A stretch of 64,000 nt of DNA from Gamarada debralockiae (GCA_002803225.1 NXFV01002066.1:18336-82335); one strand, 5' to 3'. Counted from the stretch's first letter, positions 32,873 through 45,033 are shown. Translations and numbers: made by a program. The notes: generated from the letters alone by a model not told the origin.

Positions 32873-34591
32873 ATGTTTCTCAGCCTTCCTCTCCTGGCAT
32901 TTCTGCCCGTCGTTTTCCTCGCCATCTACAGATTCATTGTCTATCCCACCTTCATATCACCGCTCTCAAAGATTCCAAATGCACATTGGACAGCTCCAAT
33001 CTCTTCAGTTTGGATCTTATGGACAAGATTCTGCTGCCACGAAAATCGAGATGTTCACGCAGCTCATCTCAAGCTTGGTCCTGTCATCCGTCTTGCTCCC
33101 AATGAACTCAGCATAAATGATGTTACAGGGCTACGGACTGTGTATTCTGGTGGATTTGAGAAGGGACAATGGTATTCAATCTTCGATAACTACGGGTATG
33201 CCTCCTTCCTCGCCTCTGTCCTCCACATACTGATTAAATCCAGAGTCCCCTGCATGTTTTCCTCCTGGCACTCCCGCCCACACTCAGCACGAAAGCGCAT
33301 GATCTCAAACATCTACTCCAAATCCAACATCCACAGCTCCCCTGCTCTCGCAGCCCAAGCACAAGTCATTCTCTACGACCGACTCCTTCCCATCATTGAT
33401 TCCATATCTGCCGCCTTCAAAGGCGCAAACGGCATCGATGTCCACGATCTCTGGAATGCAATGACGATGGATGGCATGACTGCCTATCTGTTTGGTCTCA
33501 AGAACAGCAGCAATTTCCTGCAGAACCAAGCATATCGTCGTCACTGGCTGGCCCTCTACCAAGGACGCAAACGATATACATTCTTTTCGCAGGAACTCCC
33601 CCGTCTGACCAAGCTCTGCAAGAAGATTGGTATCCATCTCGTTCCGAAATGGGTTGATGATGCCAATCTGGAACTCGAGGCTTGGACACAAGAGCTCTGC
33701 GACTCCACTATGGTGTACATGAAAGATGCTGCTGCCGAAGACAAAGATGTCGCCAACGAGCCAGTAGTACTCGGCGCTTTGATTGCAGGAATTGACAAAG
33801 AGAAGAAGATGAAGGGCGAAGAATCCGCCCTAGCTCCCACAACACTGAAGTACGAGCGCCTCAGCATTGCTAGCGAAATGATTGATCATCTCGCCGCCGG
33901 CCATGAGACTTCAGGAATTACCCTCACCTACCTATCATGGCAGCTTTCTCAAAACGTCCCGCTCCAAGACAGACTGCGTGCTGAGCTCCTCGGGCTAAAG
34001 CCAAACATGCTACTTTCGAACTCTCCGGGAAACATACCCAATTCAAAAGAGCTGGACAATCTGCCGATTCTTCATGCAGTGGTGATGGAGACGCTACGAC
34101 TCCGCGCAGCGATACCGGGAGGTCAGCCACGCATGACACCTTACCCATCCTGCACGCTGGGAGGGTTCAACATTCCTGGTGGGGTAAGGGTAGGCGCTCA
34201 AGCACACAGCGTGCATCGAAATGCGGACGTATATCCAGACCCTGAGAAATGGGATTACACTCGATGGCTGGACGACGAGAACGGATACACAGAAGAGCAG
34301 CGAAAGGAGAGAGACCGCTGGTTCTGGGCTTTTAGCAGTGGCGGGAGGATGTGTGTCGGTAGCAATTTCGCGATGCATGGTAAGTCAACATCTCTATTTT
34401 CTTGATTTGGAGTCTTGCGGATGACAAAGGCTAACGAGAGAGCAGAAATCAAACTGGTGATCGCAGCAGTGTACTCGAATTTCAGGACCCATATCGTGGA
34501 CGATGAAGGGATCGAGCAGATGGATGGGTATACCTGTGGACCGGCGAGCAACAAGCTTTTTTTGAGATTTGAGAAAGTGAATGGTCAATGA
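32873..34591 (+). CDS. Cytochrome P450 monooxygenase (P450-1)
   Basis: Predicted 534 aa from exons 32873-33195, 33244-34379 and 34446-34591. An N-terminal membrane anchor (LSLPLLAFLPVVFLAIYRFI) places it in the ER. I-helix AAGHETSGITL; K-helix ETLRLRAAIPGGQPR (ExxR); heme-binding FSSGGRMCVGSNFAMHE with the thiolate Cys. The last intron splits exactly after the heme loop (FAMH|EIK). The region following the anchor (VRLAPNELSINDVTGLRTVYSGGF) and QAHSVHRNADVYPDPEKWDYTRWL suit fungal benzoate-para-hydroxylase-like or pisatin-demethylase-like P450 clans. A loop between helices G and I holds KEKKMKGEESALAP. Substrate unknown. All key residues are present, so it is probably functional. Confidence 0.93.
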
Positions 34592-35656
34592 GAGGGCGGA
34601 AGGTGCGCAGATAAAGGTGCCAGGCGAAACAGGCCAGGTACTCCCATCGCGAGGGCGAACAGGCCTAAGGACCAGAGCTTCTATTTGGGGAAGGAGGGCT
34701 ATTGCAACACTGCCATCTATTTAGAAATTAGGATTTCAATTGTTCAAATACTTTGAGCGATTGAGAATGTGGATAGGCGATGGTGATTACTTGGATAGAC
34801 ACCCAAAAGCCACATCCATTGGTCTTGAAAAATACCCGATTCCTCAAAGTGGCGCTTCTTCCCATCCCTCGTATCCTCAGTTCATAAAGGGGTGTCCTGC
34901 AGATCGTGCGCAAAGTCCATCCACTCGAAAGAGTATGGAAGCGGTAAAATTCTGTATATGCGTTGTCCTTGACCATGCTTGGACTCCTCAGTCGAGAAAT
35001 TCCAAGTTGAAAGAACACTAGTATCAGAAGGCGCAGAAATGGACCAAGCACGCTGGACTCGTTGATTTTCTAGGCATAAGCATTGGCCAGAACAACTTGC
35101 TTGATGTTCTCTCACCACTCCCCTAGCTGATACTCGTGAGTTCTGTTAGAAATCGCCAAATAAGTTGACGAAAATGGCACCGACAGCGATGAATGCCTCG
35201 ACGAGGGCCTCGACGAGGACAATCATGCAAGAGCGACAAAACGAAGTATCTTGATCTCGACCTTTCCAGAAATTCTCCGCGATCAATTCTTGGCTGGGTC
35301 AGGGTTTCCGGTTTGTTCTTCGACGACGACGACGATGAAAAGCTCCATCTTTGCTAAGTCATATAGGTGGTTGCAAATACCAATTGGATGGAGAGAAACC
35401 AAGTCCCTCAAGCTATAGTTCCCTTTATACTCTTCCTCGCTGTCAACCTCTCGACTTTCGGCTCTTGCTGAGGTGATTAGAGTGTTGGAAATTCATGGTT
35501 CATTTCATTCGCTGATAATCATGAGGATGTTCACTATCACCGAGATTGACAACTGAAAACACGGTGAAGGAGTACTTTGGCCAGATGATTTGTAACCCTC
35601 GTTACCCCGTTGATCTGGATTCCACTTGAAATGTCGAAGATTGAACCAGGTCAATT
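34592..35656. other. Intergenic between the two P450 genes
   Basis: About 1.07 kb where the 3' ends of P450-1 (+) and P450-2 (-) face each other. It has only chance open frames. A tandem ACGAGGGCCTCG patch occurs near 35199-35216. No gene supported. Confidence 0.4.
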
Positions 35657-37349
35657 TCATTCCTTCTCTATGCTCTCAAATATGAGTTTACAAGTCTGAT
35701 CCAGCGGCCGACTCGAAATAATCTGATCAGACAACTCCATACTCCCCTTCATATCTTCTGCAATCCTTGTCCTGAATCTTGAATAAACTTCACACAACAG
35801 GCATTTCATTTCGGCAATCGCCAAACTGCTTCTCGTCAGCGCATTCCCATTTCATTCCAAACAAAAAAATCAACTTACTGCCGCCCAGTACAACCTCTCG
35901 CACCAAGACCAAACGCAAAGAACAGCCGGTCCATCTCCAAGCTCTTCTCATCATCTAGCCATCTCTCCGGCAAGAACTTGTCCCCATCCGGATACACATC
36001 TTCGTTGAGCCGATGCACGCTCCATGCTTGGGCGCTCACAATCGTCCCCGCAGGCAGAAAATACCCATCAATGATCCGCCCTCCTTCCGGCACGTATCTC
36101 GGCTGGCTCATCGGAATAGGTGGGAAACATCGCAAGCCCTCCTTAACAACTGCATCCAAATACTTCAGCTCATCCAAAACCTTGCCTTCATCTTCTGTGA
36201 ACTCCCGAGACAATCTCTCCTGCATATGCCAGCTTTCTGGACGAGACAGTTGGTACATTAGAAAGCACAACGCATCGCCCGTGGTGTCAATTCCCGCGGC
36301 CATGTGGTCCATACATTCGGCCGCTGTCTGTATATGAGTGAAGGCTTTGCTATTTTGCAACTTGTAGACGAGCGTGCTCTCGCCCGCTGAGGGCTTTTCG
36401 CAGGTGTTGAGGACATATTGGTTTGCCAGAGGGGCAGGGCGGGCTTTGGTGAGTTTGCCAAGGAAAGAGGTCAGGGATGGCCAGTAGTATTGCGCGAAGT
36501 TTTCTTGGGAGCATTAGAACTGTTCTTTTGGGGTAGGGAGAGGAAGGAAAGTACGTTTGAGGCTATCATGATAGGAGAGCTCTTTCATAAGCGTCATGCC
36601 CTCCTCTTCCTCAATCGACTTTGTGCCGTACGGGTGAAAGAGGTGGTGAGTGGCGCAGTCGAGAGCGAAGCAGTGCAGATAGACCTGATATGCTTCAGTG
36701 AGTGCGCCATATGATGATTGAAATACATACGTAGGCGTCCATGCTTTCTCCCCCAGATTCAACACATCTTTTGACAAAACCAGCTGCCCTTTCCTGAATC
36801 CCTCCCATGACTTGAGGACGCATGATATTCGTATTAGCATACTGACTGGCAATATATCGTTTCTTCTGACTATGCTGTACTATGTCATCAGCTCAGCATT
36901 CCCAACAGCTTACAGGGGCTCATACATCACTCCTCAGCAAACTGGAAAACATTGTCCTAACCCCGTCAGCAGCATCAGCGACGATTTTCATGTAACAATC
37001 AACATCCTACAACCCACCTCGTCTTAAATTGCATAAAAAGCGTATAAAACTCCGTTTTATCGTACCCGCTCCCTCCAGAAGTGTAAATCTCCTTGATAGC
37101 TTCTAATGATGTAAAGGAGACCTCGTTGGGGCCGAGTCTCACCACAGGTCCATACTTTTGGTGCAGGTGATGGATGTACGGACGGCGGTTCGAGGTAAAC
37201 TCTTGGAGCATGAGCCACATCGAAGTGGAGAGGGTGTATTTTGGGCCCGGAACTTTGGTGAGAGAAGGGCGGAGGGTGCGGATTATGGAGATGCATAGTG
37301 CGATGATGATTGCTACGATAGCAACGACGGCGTAAATTTGTGAGAACAT
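35657..37349 (-). CDS. Cytochrome P450 monooxygenase (P450-2), six exons
   Basis: Predicted 476 aa from exons 37349-37018, 36956-36926, 36874-36731, 36684-36555, 36503-35879 and 35825-35657. All joins keep phase. The 31-nt second exon encodes TMFSSLLRSD. The fourth intron (51 nt, branch-like CTAAT) removes an in-frame TAA that would otherwise make this look broken. Seen: membrane anchor IYAVVAIVAIIIALCISII; VRLGPNEVSFTSLEAIKEIYTSG; HSQKKRYIASQYANTNIM; CFALDCATHHLFHPYGT; I-helix AAGIDTTGDAL; ExxR in KEGLRCFPPIPMSQPR; FLPERWLDD; heme loop FGLGARGCTGRHLAIAEMK. It is shorter than P450-1 mainly in the N-terminal region. It is of a different P450 family from its neighbour, so not a recent tandem copy. 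Substrate unknown. Confidence 0.88.
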
Positions 37350-37977
37350 GATAAGAGGTCGGTATTGAAGAGAAGGAAGTCTCAGTAAGATGTAAAGGTT
37401 AAATTCCCTGATTCCTTGGGTTGCTATTCTTAAGCTTGCATTTTGCTGTACCTGCAGGTCTCTCGATGCGTTACTCTATGGCTGGAAGGAAAGTGCTCAC
37501 GATGGAAGGGTTACTAAGAGAATAAAGAAATTGTTACTCGACCAATTCAAAGGTAAGCCAATTCATTACAAAACAATTGACTTCGTCTGAACATCCTTCA
37601 TTGTTGCTAGCATACAAGCTTCGTCGCATAGGAATGATCGTTATCGAAAATGGGGTGGGTGCCACTAATCCAAAAGGGGGTAGCTGCAGGAGACGCTAGA
37701 GCTGCACGGGGTACTACTTGACGTGGTCTTCGAAAGGGGAGAACTGGAGAAATTATAAATTAAGCATTGTAGATAAGTGAATAGGGGCTGTATGGAATGT
37801 CGGACTTCGCGGCTGTGGCCAAGAATCCGAGATGGGGGAACGATAACGGTGACCTTTCCGGGAAGTCAAAGCAGCTATGTATACATGTCCTTCATGGGAG
37901 CACATAGAGGTACAGTAGATACTATATGTCCATACACCCTTAAAGCATTTCATCATTAAGGCCTTCTGTGCCAACCC
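37350..37977. promoter_or_regulatory. Divergent region, P450-2 / broken MFS gene
   Basis: About 630 bp with the P450-2 promoter on minus and the former promoter of the decayed transporter on plus. No clear boxes and no copy of the TTAAGCCGG motif seen. Confidence 0.4.
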
Positions 37978-39832
37978 ATGGCCTCTTCTGGTATAGATAT
38001 CTCAGTGTGCGAGAAGACTCCCCCAGCTCCACCACAGATCAACCTGGAGGCAGAAGCTGGCCAGCTTCAGCCCATCCCTATGAATTCGGCCACCTTCTTG
38101 TCCCCAATCCCACAACCGATATAATGGAGCCCCTCCACTGGTTTTCACGCAGAAATACACCATCGTGTCAATAGTCTGCTTCTACTTCCTCCTAACATAC
38201 TTCACCACCGCACTTGTCCCTTCCTTCTTCCTCCTACAAGCCCAATTCAATGCCACAAACACGCAAATAAACTAGTCCTTCGCCGTTCCCGCACTAGGTC
38301 TCGCTTTAGGACCTCTTCCATGTTCTGCACAGGCGGATATTTATGGGAGAAGGATTGTGATTATGAGCCAAAGATTGGCTGGTTTCGAGTGGCGTACGAG
38401 TATTAGATGGATTAGCTATGATGGGTACTTGGTTGCGAGGTTCTCTCAGGAATTTGGGATTGGGCCGACAGCCAATGCGGGGTTGAGCATTATTAATTAT
38501 TTGTCGTGGAAGTACGAGAGGGGGTATCGGGTTGGCCTTTGGGCTATGCCTGCGAGTATGGGGAGTCTGGTGGGTGGGCTTGGTAAGTACAAAGTTCTGT
38601 TCAATAGCTGAAATTGCTTGAGCGATTGACACCTCGCAATCGAAAACAAAAGAAGTGTCGAGCAAAGAACAACAGTGGGAGGCTTCTTCGCAATGGTTGA
38701 CCAGTATTGGATAGCGTACCATGTCGCAATACTTTTCGGCGTTCTCCTCGTTCTCGAACTTGCTTTCTGCTAGAAATACTCTTTCCACGAACGTATGTCG
38801 TCTTAAAAGAACAAATAATCCAATCTCCAGTCGACAATAGCAAAGCCTTTGAAGGTTCGGTCATATCATAGAGCGGACAAACCAACTCAGATTCTTGGTG
38901 AATCAACACCCTCGGCCCTGTAGTATGTCTCTCTGATATTGGCAGAACTTCCGTAAAGTACCAGGCGGAGCACATCCAAAGGCATATGTTTCAGCCATGC
39001 AGTTTTGAATGATCTGGACGTACCCAACCATCGTCATGTCCGTTATTGCATACGTATTCTTCCAATATTGGTGGATATGGTCGCTCCTGACTATGGAACC
39101 TGCAGCATACTCCACCTACAAGCTTCAGATCTGAAGCCTCTTCTTCATAGAATTGATCGTTGGAGTAGCCTTCGCAGATATTTTGCTCAGGTAGATTGAG
39201 CGATTGGTTCGTACGACGATTGGCGAGGAATAATGGCGGTGAGAGAGCACCCGAGATGAGACTGTGGCTTGGATATCTTACTGCGCTTTTGTCTTTAACT
39301 GGTCTTGTTATTTGAGGATTGTTAAGTGAGAGAAATTGGCATGGGTGACGGGGCAAATCGCATTCTTTCTCTGTGAGTTGGGATTGGTTCTGATTAGAAA
39401 CTTCGGGCTGCCGCTGACTGCCTTCTAGTCGCTGCGGTTCTCCACATCGGGAACACTGTTCTCTCGATATACATCGTCGATAACTATCCAGAGCATGCCA
39501 TGGATGTTATTACTTTTTATACCGTTTTGATTAAATGTAAGTCAGAACATGCTCTAACGTACGAAAAAGAGGATTGACTCCTGTGCAGATGTCGGTATTC
39601 ATAAATCCTGGGTACGTCAACGACTGGGTTGAGGCATCTGGTATGTTACACTTGCTGCGGGCTTGGTGAAATAGTTGCTGATCTGACTCGATCAGAGTAT
39701 ATTTGGTCGTTCTCAGCCCAAGCAATAGTGTACGTTTTTGGGGTCTCCCCAACGTATTTTGTCCTCCAGAAGTATCGGCCGAGACTTTGCCGACCGATGA
39801 ACTTAGGTTTCGCGGACCACGTAGATTCGTAG
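37978..39832 (+). pseudogene. Decayed MFS transporter in the P450 cluster
   Basis: A whole drug/siderophore-type MFS transporter can be traced on +. The start MASSGIDISVCEKTPPAPP is intact, but frame is lost before the first membrane segment (YTIVSIVCFYFLLTYFTTALVPS). A TAG at 38273-38275 stands where Trp is expected (NTQIN*SFAVPALGLALGPLP). Further text includes GPTANAGLSIINYLS, YRVGLWAMPASMGSLVGG, GGFFAMVDQYWIAYHVAILFG, a stop inside the ELAF-PET motif, YPTIVMSVIAYVFFQYWW, LLTMEPAAYSTYK followed by more stops, then HIGNTVLSIYIVDNYPEHAMDV and FINPWYVNDWVEASG to the C-terminus. Shifts and at least five stops rule out a working product. Decay is moderate, so the loss is not ancient. Confidence 0.87.
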
Positions 39833-40043
39833 ATTTGAAGATCGGGTTGTTATGATGTCTAATATGGTTTGAGTGATTAAAGGCTGAAGCTGCTTTTTGA
39901 ACGTCGCACACCAAACGGCGGAATCTTGGTCTTCACTTGTCCGAATAAATTTCGTTCCTGGAGAATTCTCCTCTCATCAATGTGTACCGATCAATACGGA
40001 ATGAAATCCCAGTTCTTTCGTCCTGATAGAAGGTTAGCTTCGG

Positions 40044-41590
40044 TCAAAAATGCTTCCAAGAACTGTGAGTCATACGTATAAGACTTTCCCAATCGCGATC
40101 ATGGCCATCCCCAGCCCAGAGACTCTCAAGAACTCCGAGCGCGAGCTTTATATTGCGAATCTTCAGCATATCAAACAATCGAGTCAACAATCCCCGAATC
40201 GCGTCCCTGTCTTCCCCTAGAGCCTCGCATCCAGCCGTAAACAGCGGCGTAGTTAAAACAATAGCCGGCGAGAGTCCATATGCTGGGCCGATAGCACTCA
40301 CACATTCGATGATTCTTTTGACCGATTGCTGGATGACTCGCGTGCTCGAAGGATAACCTCGTAATCGGCGTTGGATATGGATGAGAGCAGTGTGTTGATA
40401 GGCTTGGTTACATAGCGAGTATTCTAATATGTCTTGCTGATAGAGCTTTTCAGCTACTCCGGGGTAGAAGACAGGGATTTGATTATTGTCTCGTTCCATG
40501 ATGCGATGAACGGCACTTTCGAGCTCATCTGCTTGCTCTTCGAGACTAGCTTTACTAAGCTGAGAGCCATCTTGATGTGGAAGCTTGGCAGCTGCTCCAA
40601 TTTTGCCTAGTATGAGGGAGAGGTCTGTTGAATAACCATTGTAGTCGTCAAGATATACACTTTCGAGGACTTCCTCTGAAAACGGCTCATTTGATCCTTC
40701 TGCCGGTGCGTGTGAGAAAGGTGTGAGCATGGCAAGTGACTCCAAAGATGCATACCACCTGCACAGCAAGCGTGGCTGAATACAACTCGAACTCTTCGAT
40801 CGTTTGATGGCAGTCATCAGTGCCTTTGCACCCTTGACATGTACCCTCCACACACTATCTCCATCACTCCCCGAATGAATCTCACATTGACAAAGTGTTC
40901 TGACCGTAGCTAGCAAAGCATCTCCATTCCCTCCATTGGCACTACCCGGCTCTTGCAGTTCCCTTCTCAGATATTCAATACTCTTCGCCTTAAGATTGCC
41001 AACCAGCCTCTCAGGATCGGCAACCCCACCCACGTTTCGGCTGAAAGCCTTGCTGTGGATGGCAGCCCAAGCCAAAGTAGCGTACATCAAGGATGGTACC
41101 TCAATTGCCATAGGAATGACTAATTGACAGAGCTCCGTCTGAATGTTGGCGTGACAGCATGTGATGCGCGAGGCTTCGTTCTTGAAATGAGACAGCAGAG
41201 ACCTTTCGGTGGCCGAGAGGGAAGGGAGGAATTCAAGCTCTGTTGGAAGCGAATTCACCACATCTTCCGAGATTAAATGAAGGCTAGACGAAGCCGCATA
41301 GACAAATCCGTCCTCAGTATTATCTGGTTTGGAAGTCATCAACCGATCGATCCCTGTTTCGAGCCGCACGGCGGTCGAGGTTGGTACTCACCGACTTTCT
41401 TCACGCCTTTCAAGCAAGGCCCAAAACGGGAGCGATCGAATGTCCGTCCTCCCCATTTCAGTTTTACTGAGTACTCGCAGGCGATTCCAGCTTCGTTACA
41501 TCGACCGCAGCGAGGTTTCTGCTCGTCGCATTTTTGTCTCCGTCGCTTGCAGCGCGCACATCCGGAATGAGAACGTTGCTTACCCATCAT
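40044..41590 (-). CDS. Zn2Cys6 fungal transcription factor
   Basis: Predicted 492 aa from exons 41590-41392 and 41323-40044. The Zn2Cys6 cluster lies at residues 11-38 with spacing C-X2-C-X6-C-X6-C-X2-C-X6-C (GCARCKRRRQKCDEQKPRCGRC), followed by a basic linker. The rest resembles the fungal-specific transcription factor domain 2 type (LPSLSATERSLLSHFKNEASR, VPSLMYATLAWAAIHSKAF, ALLATVRTLCQCEIHSGSDG, WRVHVKGAKALM). It is intact and adjacent to the decayed MFS gene and P450s, so it is the likely regulator of that cluster. Its binding site may be the spaced CGG triplets upstream of the aldo-keto reductase, which is inference. Confidence 0.92.
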
Positions 41591-42019
41591 CCGAACATGT
41601 TAAAGACGAATATTAGGCTGAGTTGTCAAGAGGAGGAACTCGAATCAAGGTTGTTATTGACAAGGACTGAAAGTGGGGTCGCGTGGTAAAGCACTGTTAT
41701 CACGTGGGAGCGGGAGCGCCCTCCTTGTCCTCCCGAGGCCTAATTGAATGTCTGGTTGTTTGCATTTTAATGGCCGGACGCACAGAAAAACCTTGTAATG
41801 ATGCCTCGAAAAGCCATGTTGGGATCATATTAAATCATTGTAAGCAACTTGAAGCTTGCCCTAGTTGAACTGAAGTCCATCGGATAGCAAATCTTTTCTG
41901 TAGAAAGCTGCGTAGCAAAATCTTTAACACCAACACAAATTTGACACAACTGCCAGCAGCAAATCGCCACCCAAAGCTCCTATTAGGAGCAACGTATAAT
42001 TCGGTTCCATATTCCATCA
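41591..42019. other. Intergenic: regulator promoter and YTH gene 3' end
   Basis: About 430 bp. A CACGTG box is at 41702-41707, some 115 bp upstream of the regulator start. No coding frame is supported. Confidence 0.4.
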
Positions 42020-45000
42020 CTATTCTTCCCACGGCTGCCTCTCTTTCGGATATCTCCGATCAGCGGCTAAAGCTTGATCGACTTCCTCATCAATCAGTTC
42101 AATAAGACCTCTTCCACAATTTTCTTCGATTTCCTGGCCGTCTTTGCCAATGAGGACGGCTTGATTATCGTTGAGTGCGTTCTTTAAATGTCCAATTCGG
42201 TGGAATCTTGTTGCGCAGATGACGAGCCATTTGACTTTGAAGGCTCCAGCGCTCTCCCAGTTGATTGCTCGTTGCCAGGCGGGCATTTCTACAGATCCGG
42301 GAAGCGATTCCATTCGTGCCTGGACGAGAATAAGTAAGTATGCTTGTTGCAGAGAGGAGGCGAGGAAGACGACTTACATATCCTTGGAATGCACGGCTTT
42401 TGTTGATTGAGAAAACTAAAATGACGTTTTTGCAACTTTGAAAAGCTTCTTTGAAGAGAGGACCGTTTTGAGCCTGAGTTGTCCAGACACCCTGTGCCAA
42501 TTTAGTAGATTTATAGTACTCAACAGCTTGGATGAACTTACATCTTCTATGCATTTCATGACATTTTCCTCGTTGAATGATTTGACAATAAAGTATCTGG
42601 TTTCTGTTTCAGTCAACAAGGTAAGCTCTCACAAAATGTAAAAATATGACGCACATTCTTGTCACTTGAACAATCCAAAAAAAAAAAAAATTTTGGGGGG
42701 GTGTGAGAACATCTTTTCGATGGCAGTCTATCATGATCCCCAACGCCATTACTTCATCCACGACTGCGTAACGAAAACAGGAAGTCTCATGAGCGGAAAC
42801 GAACTGGATCACGATAAGAAGAGCGGTATCACTGACCACCTTTACCACCTCTATCAAAACCCCTAGTGTCCTTGAAAGGCTTGCCATTTGCGATTCTGGC
42901 ACCGAAGGCACCTGGTTCGCTTCTCGGCTCCGTATGGCTTTGGTAATCACCACGTCCTCTTCCACCACGACCTCCTCGACCTCGATAGTTGGGATCAAAT
43001 GCACGACCTCTGTATCCGCCTCGAACCTCAAATGGGCGACGTTCTGATCGGTCTCGCTCTCGTTCCTCCCAGTCATCTCGATCACGCATATGGAAGTCAT
43101 CTCCACCCTCATAAGCTCTGGTTCGAGCAGATGGTCTATTTTCGTATGCCATCCTACCGGGTGACATTTCACGCTCACGACTGCCTCCTCGGCCACGACC
43201 ACGATTTTCATCATGACGAGGACGAGAAGAGTCCCTGTCATCGCGACGATCATCAAATGAACGACGTCGAGAAGGATCATAGCCGCTCGATCGGGGACGT
43301 CCATAGTCTGTATCTTCTTCATGCTTGATTCTTGGACCGCGGTCATTAGTACGGGCAATCTTTGCGCTGCTTTCTTCGCGGTTATCTTGAACATCGCTAT
43401 GAGAACGCTTGTTAGAAACAACACGGTCACGTTGAGTCTCAGGGGCTGTAGTTGTAGGCTTCGACGAAAGTTCTGCTCGATCTCCTATTTTGTTAGGGAT
43501 TGGAGGGGGTAGCATTGCCGAAGATGGTGTTGCGATTCCGCGAATTGCATGAATACCTCCTCGCTCTTCAGCTTCCATCTCGGCTAGAAGTGCGTTTCTC
43601 TGGGCATCTAGAGCTGCAATGGCACGACGGCGGTTCAAAATCTTGTCTCTGTATGTCCCATTGTGATAGCCAGTGATCTCCAACCATTCTTTCAAATCTT
43701 CATCGTAGGGAAGTAGTTCTGCAAGAGTTGGCGGCTTTGCTTCGCGATGTGGTCTGCTCGTATCATCACGCTTCTCGCTGTTGATCTCTGATGTAGGGTG
43801 ATCTTCATTCTGATCACGCATATCTCGGCGTTGATGAGGCGATCTCTCCGAATCGGGAGGGTAGGGTCTTCGTTCATTTGTGTAGTTTGAAAGATACGGT
43901 CTTCTGTCCTGTCGTGGATCAGTTTCGTCGCGACGATCCTCAAGATGGCGTGGGGGTTGGGGTTTCGGGTTGCTTGGAAGAGCATGACGTGGAGGAGAAC
44001 CATCACGCGGCCCACGGCTAGTTTTCAATGGTTGTTCGTCTCGTGGCTTGCGATGTGCTGGTTCCTCTTTATTGATAGCCTTGACGATAGCTTTAGCCTC
44101 CTTTGGCTCTGTTGGCGGTAATACCTTCTTGACTGCTCCGTCTTCAAATATTTCTCCTTCTGACATCGATCCATTGCTAGCATGTCTGCTTTGAAGGTTC
44201 TTGATATTGAGACCATTGCCAATCATTTTACCATTATTAGGCTTTGTGACTTTCGTAGGGCTTCCTAACGAAGGTACTTGCGACTTCGCCGAGGAATCGG
44301 GGAGGGATGAAGGTCGTTGGGGGTGAGATGGGAGGCTGATGTTGTCATCCTTCGTTTCTGTGTCTGCTGCTAACTTCGGGCCTGCATATTGGGAGATGAG
44401 TTCATTGATATTGAGTTCCTGCTCAGAAGTTTCCGTCGCCGTGGCTGGGGTTCTGGGAGATTCGCGTAAGGAGCTTGAGCCTTCTAAAGCACCGGTTTGT
44501 TGTTTGGCAATTTGTCCCACCATGCCTACTGGCGGTGTAGCTGAGCTGGCTCGTTCTCTTCCTCTTAGCAACTGGGCCTTCAGTTCTGCTGCTCTGCTGC
44601 TAATATTTGTTATGGGCCGTAAAGGTGTCGGGGTATTGGCAGTAGACAAGTTGTTGAAGTGTGGTGGTGAGAACTGAGCAGATGGCATGTTTTTAGCAAT
44701 ATATACTTGGCTGAGATATAAATTTGAGACGTCGCACAAATGCTCGGTAGACAGCAAAAGGCAGGAACAACTTACTTGGGCATTTGCTGCGTTTGCCAAC
44801 TGATTCTGTGAGAATGCTCCTTCATTGTAGAGTCCGACCTCAGGCTGGAATTCATTGTTCATAAGACCCTCTCCATTGCCACCTTCGAATTGCATCATAT
44901 TTGGTGGAAACGGGAGCTGGGGAAAATATTGCTGTCTTGGAGGAGGACCTCCGAAAGCTGACGGTGGGTAATCATCTTGATTAAAGTTGTTCTGAAAGTC

Positions 45001-45033
45001 TCCATTACTTCCGAAACCATGATTTGGCCACAT
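42020..45033 (-). CDS. YTH-domain RNA-binding protein with RGG-rich linker
   Basis: Predicted 856 aa from five exons: 45033-44776, 44673-42837, 42603-42542, 42491-42378 and 42319-42020. The N-terminus is Asn/Pro/Gln-rich (WPNHGFGSNGDFQNNF). A long charged, disordered middle ends in Arg/Gly/Asp-rich text with RGG repeats (RGRAFDPNYRGRGGRGGRGRG, about residues 660-680). The last 158 residues form the YTH domain (ETRYFIVKSFNEENV, GVWTTQAQNGPLFKEAFQ, VILVFSINKSRAFQGYARM, WLVICATRFHRIGHLKNALNDNQAV, GRDGQEIE-like IGKDGQEIEENCG). YTH proteins read N6-methyladenosine; the cage Trp in VWTT is present. Layout is like animal YTHDC1 (nuclear). Intron 1 could alternatively be retained in frame. Intron 2 (233 nt) has a GTCAGT donor and a homopolymer tract. 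Confidence 0.9.

Noticed and set aside
36514..36516. TAA in the P450-2 frame taken as a nonsense mutation
   Set aside because: A 51-nt intron with donor GTACTT, branch-like CTAAT and an AAG acceptor removes it and keeps frame and family sequence.
42888..43328. 146-codon plus-strand frame rich in His and Asp
   Set aside because: It is antisense to the Arg/Asp-rich part of the YTH gene; the codon bias of that exon creates it.
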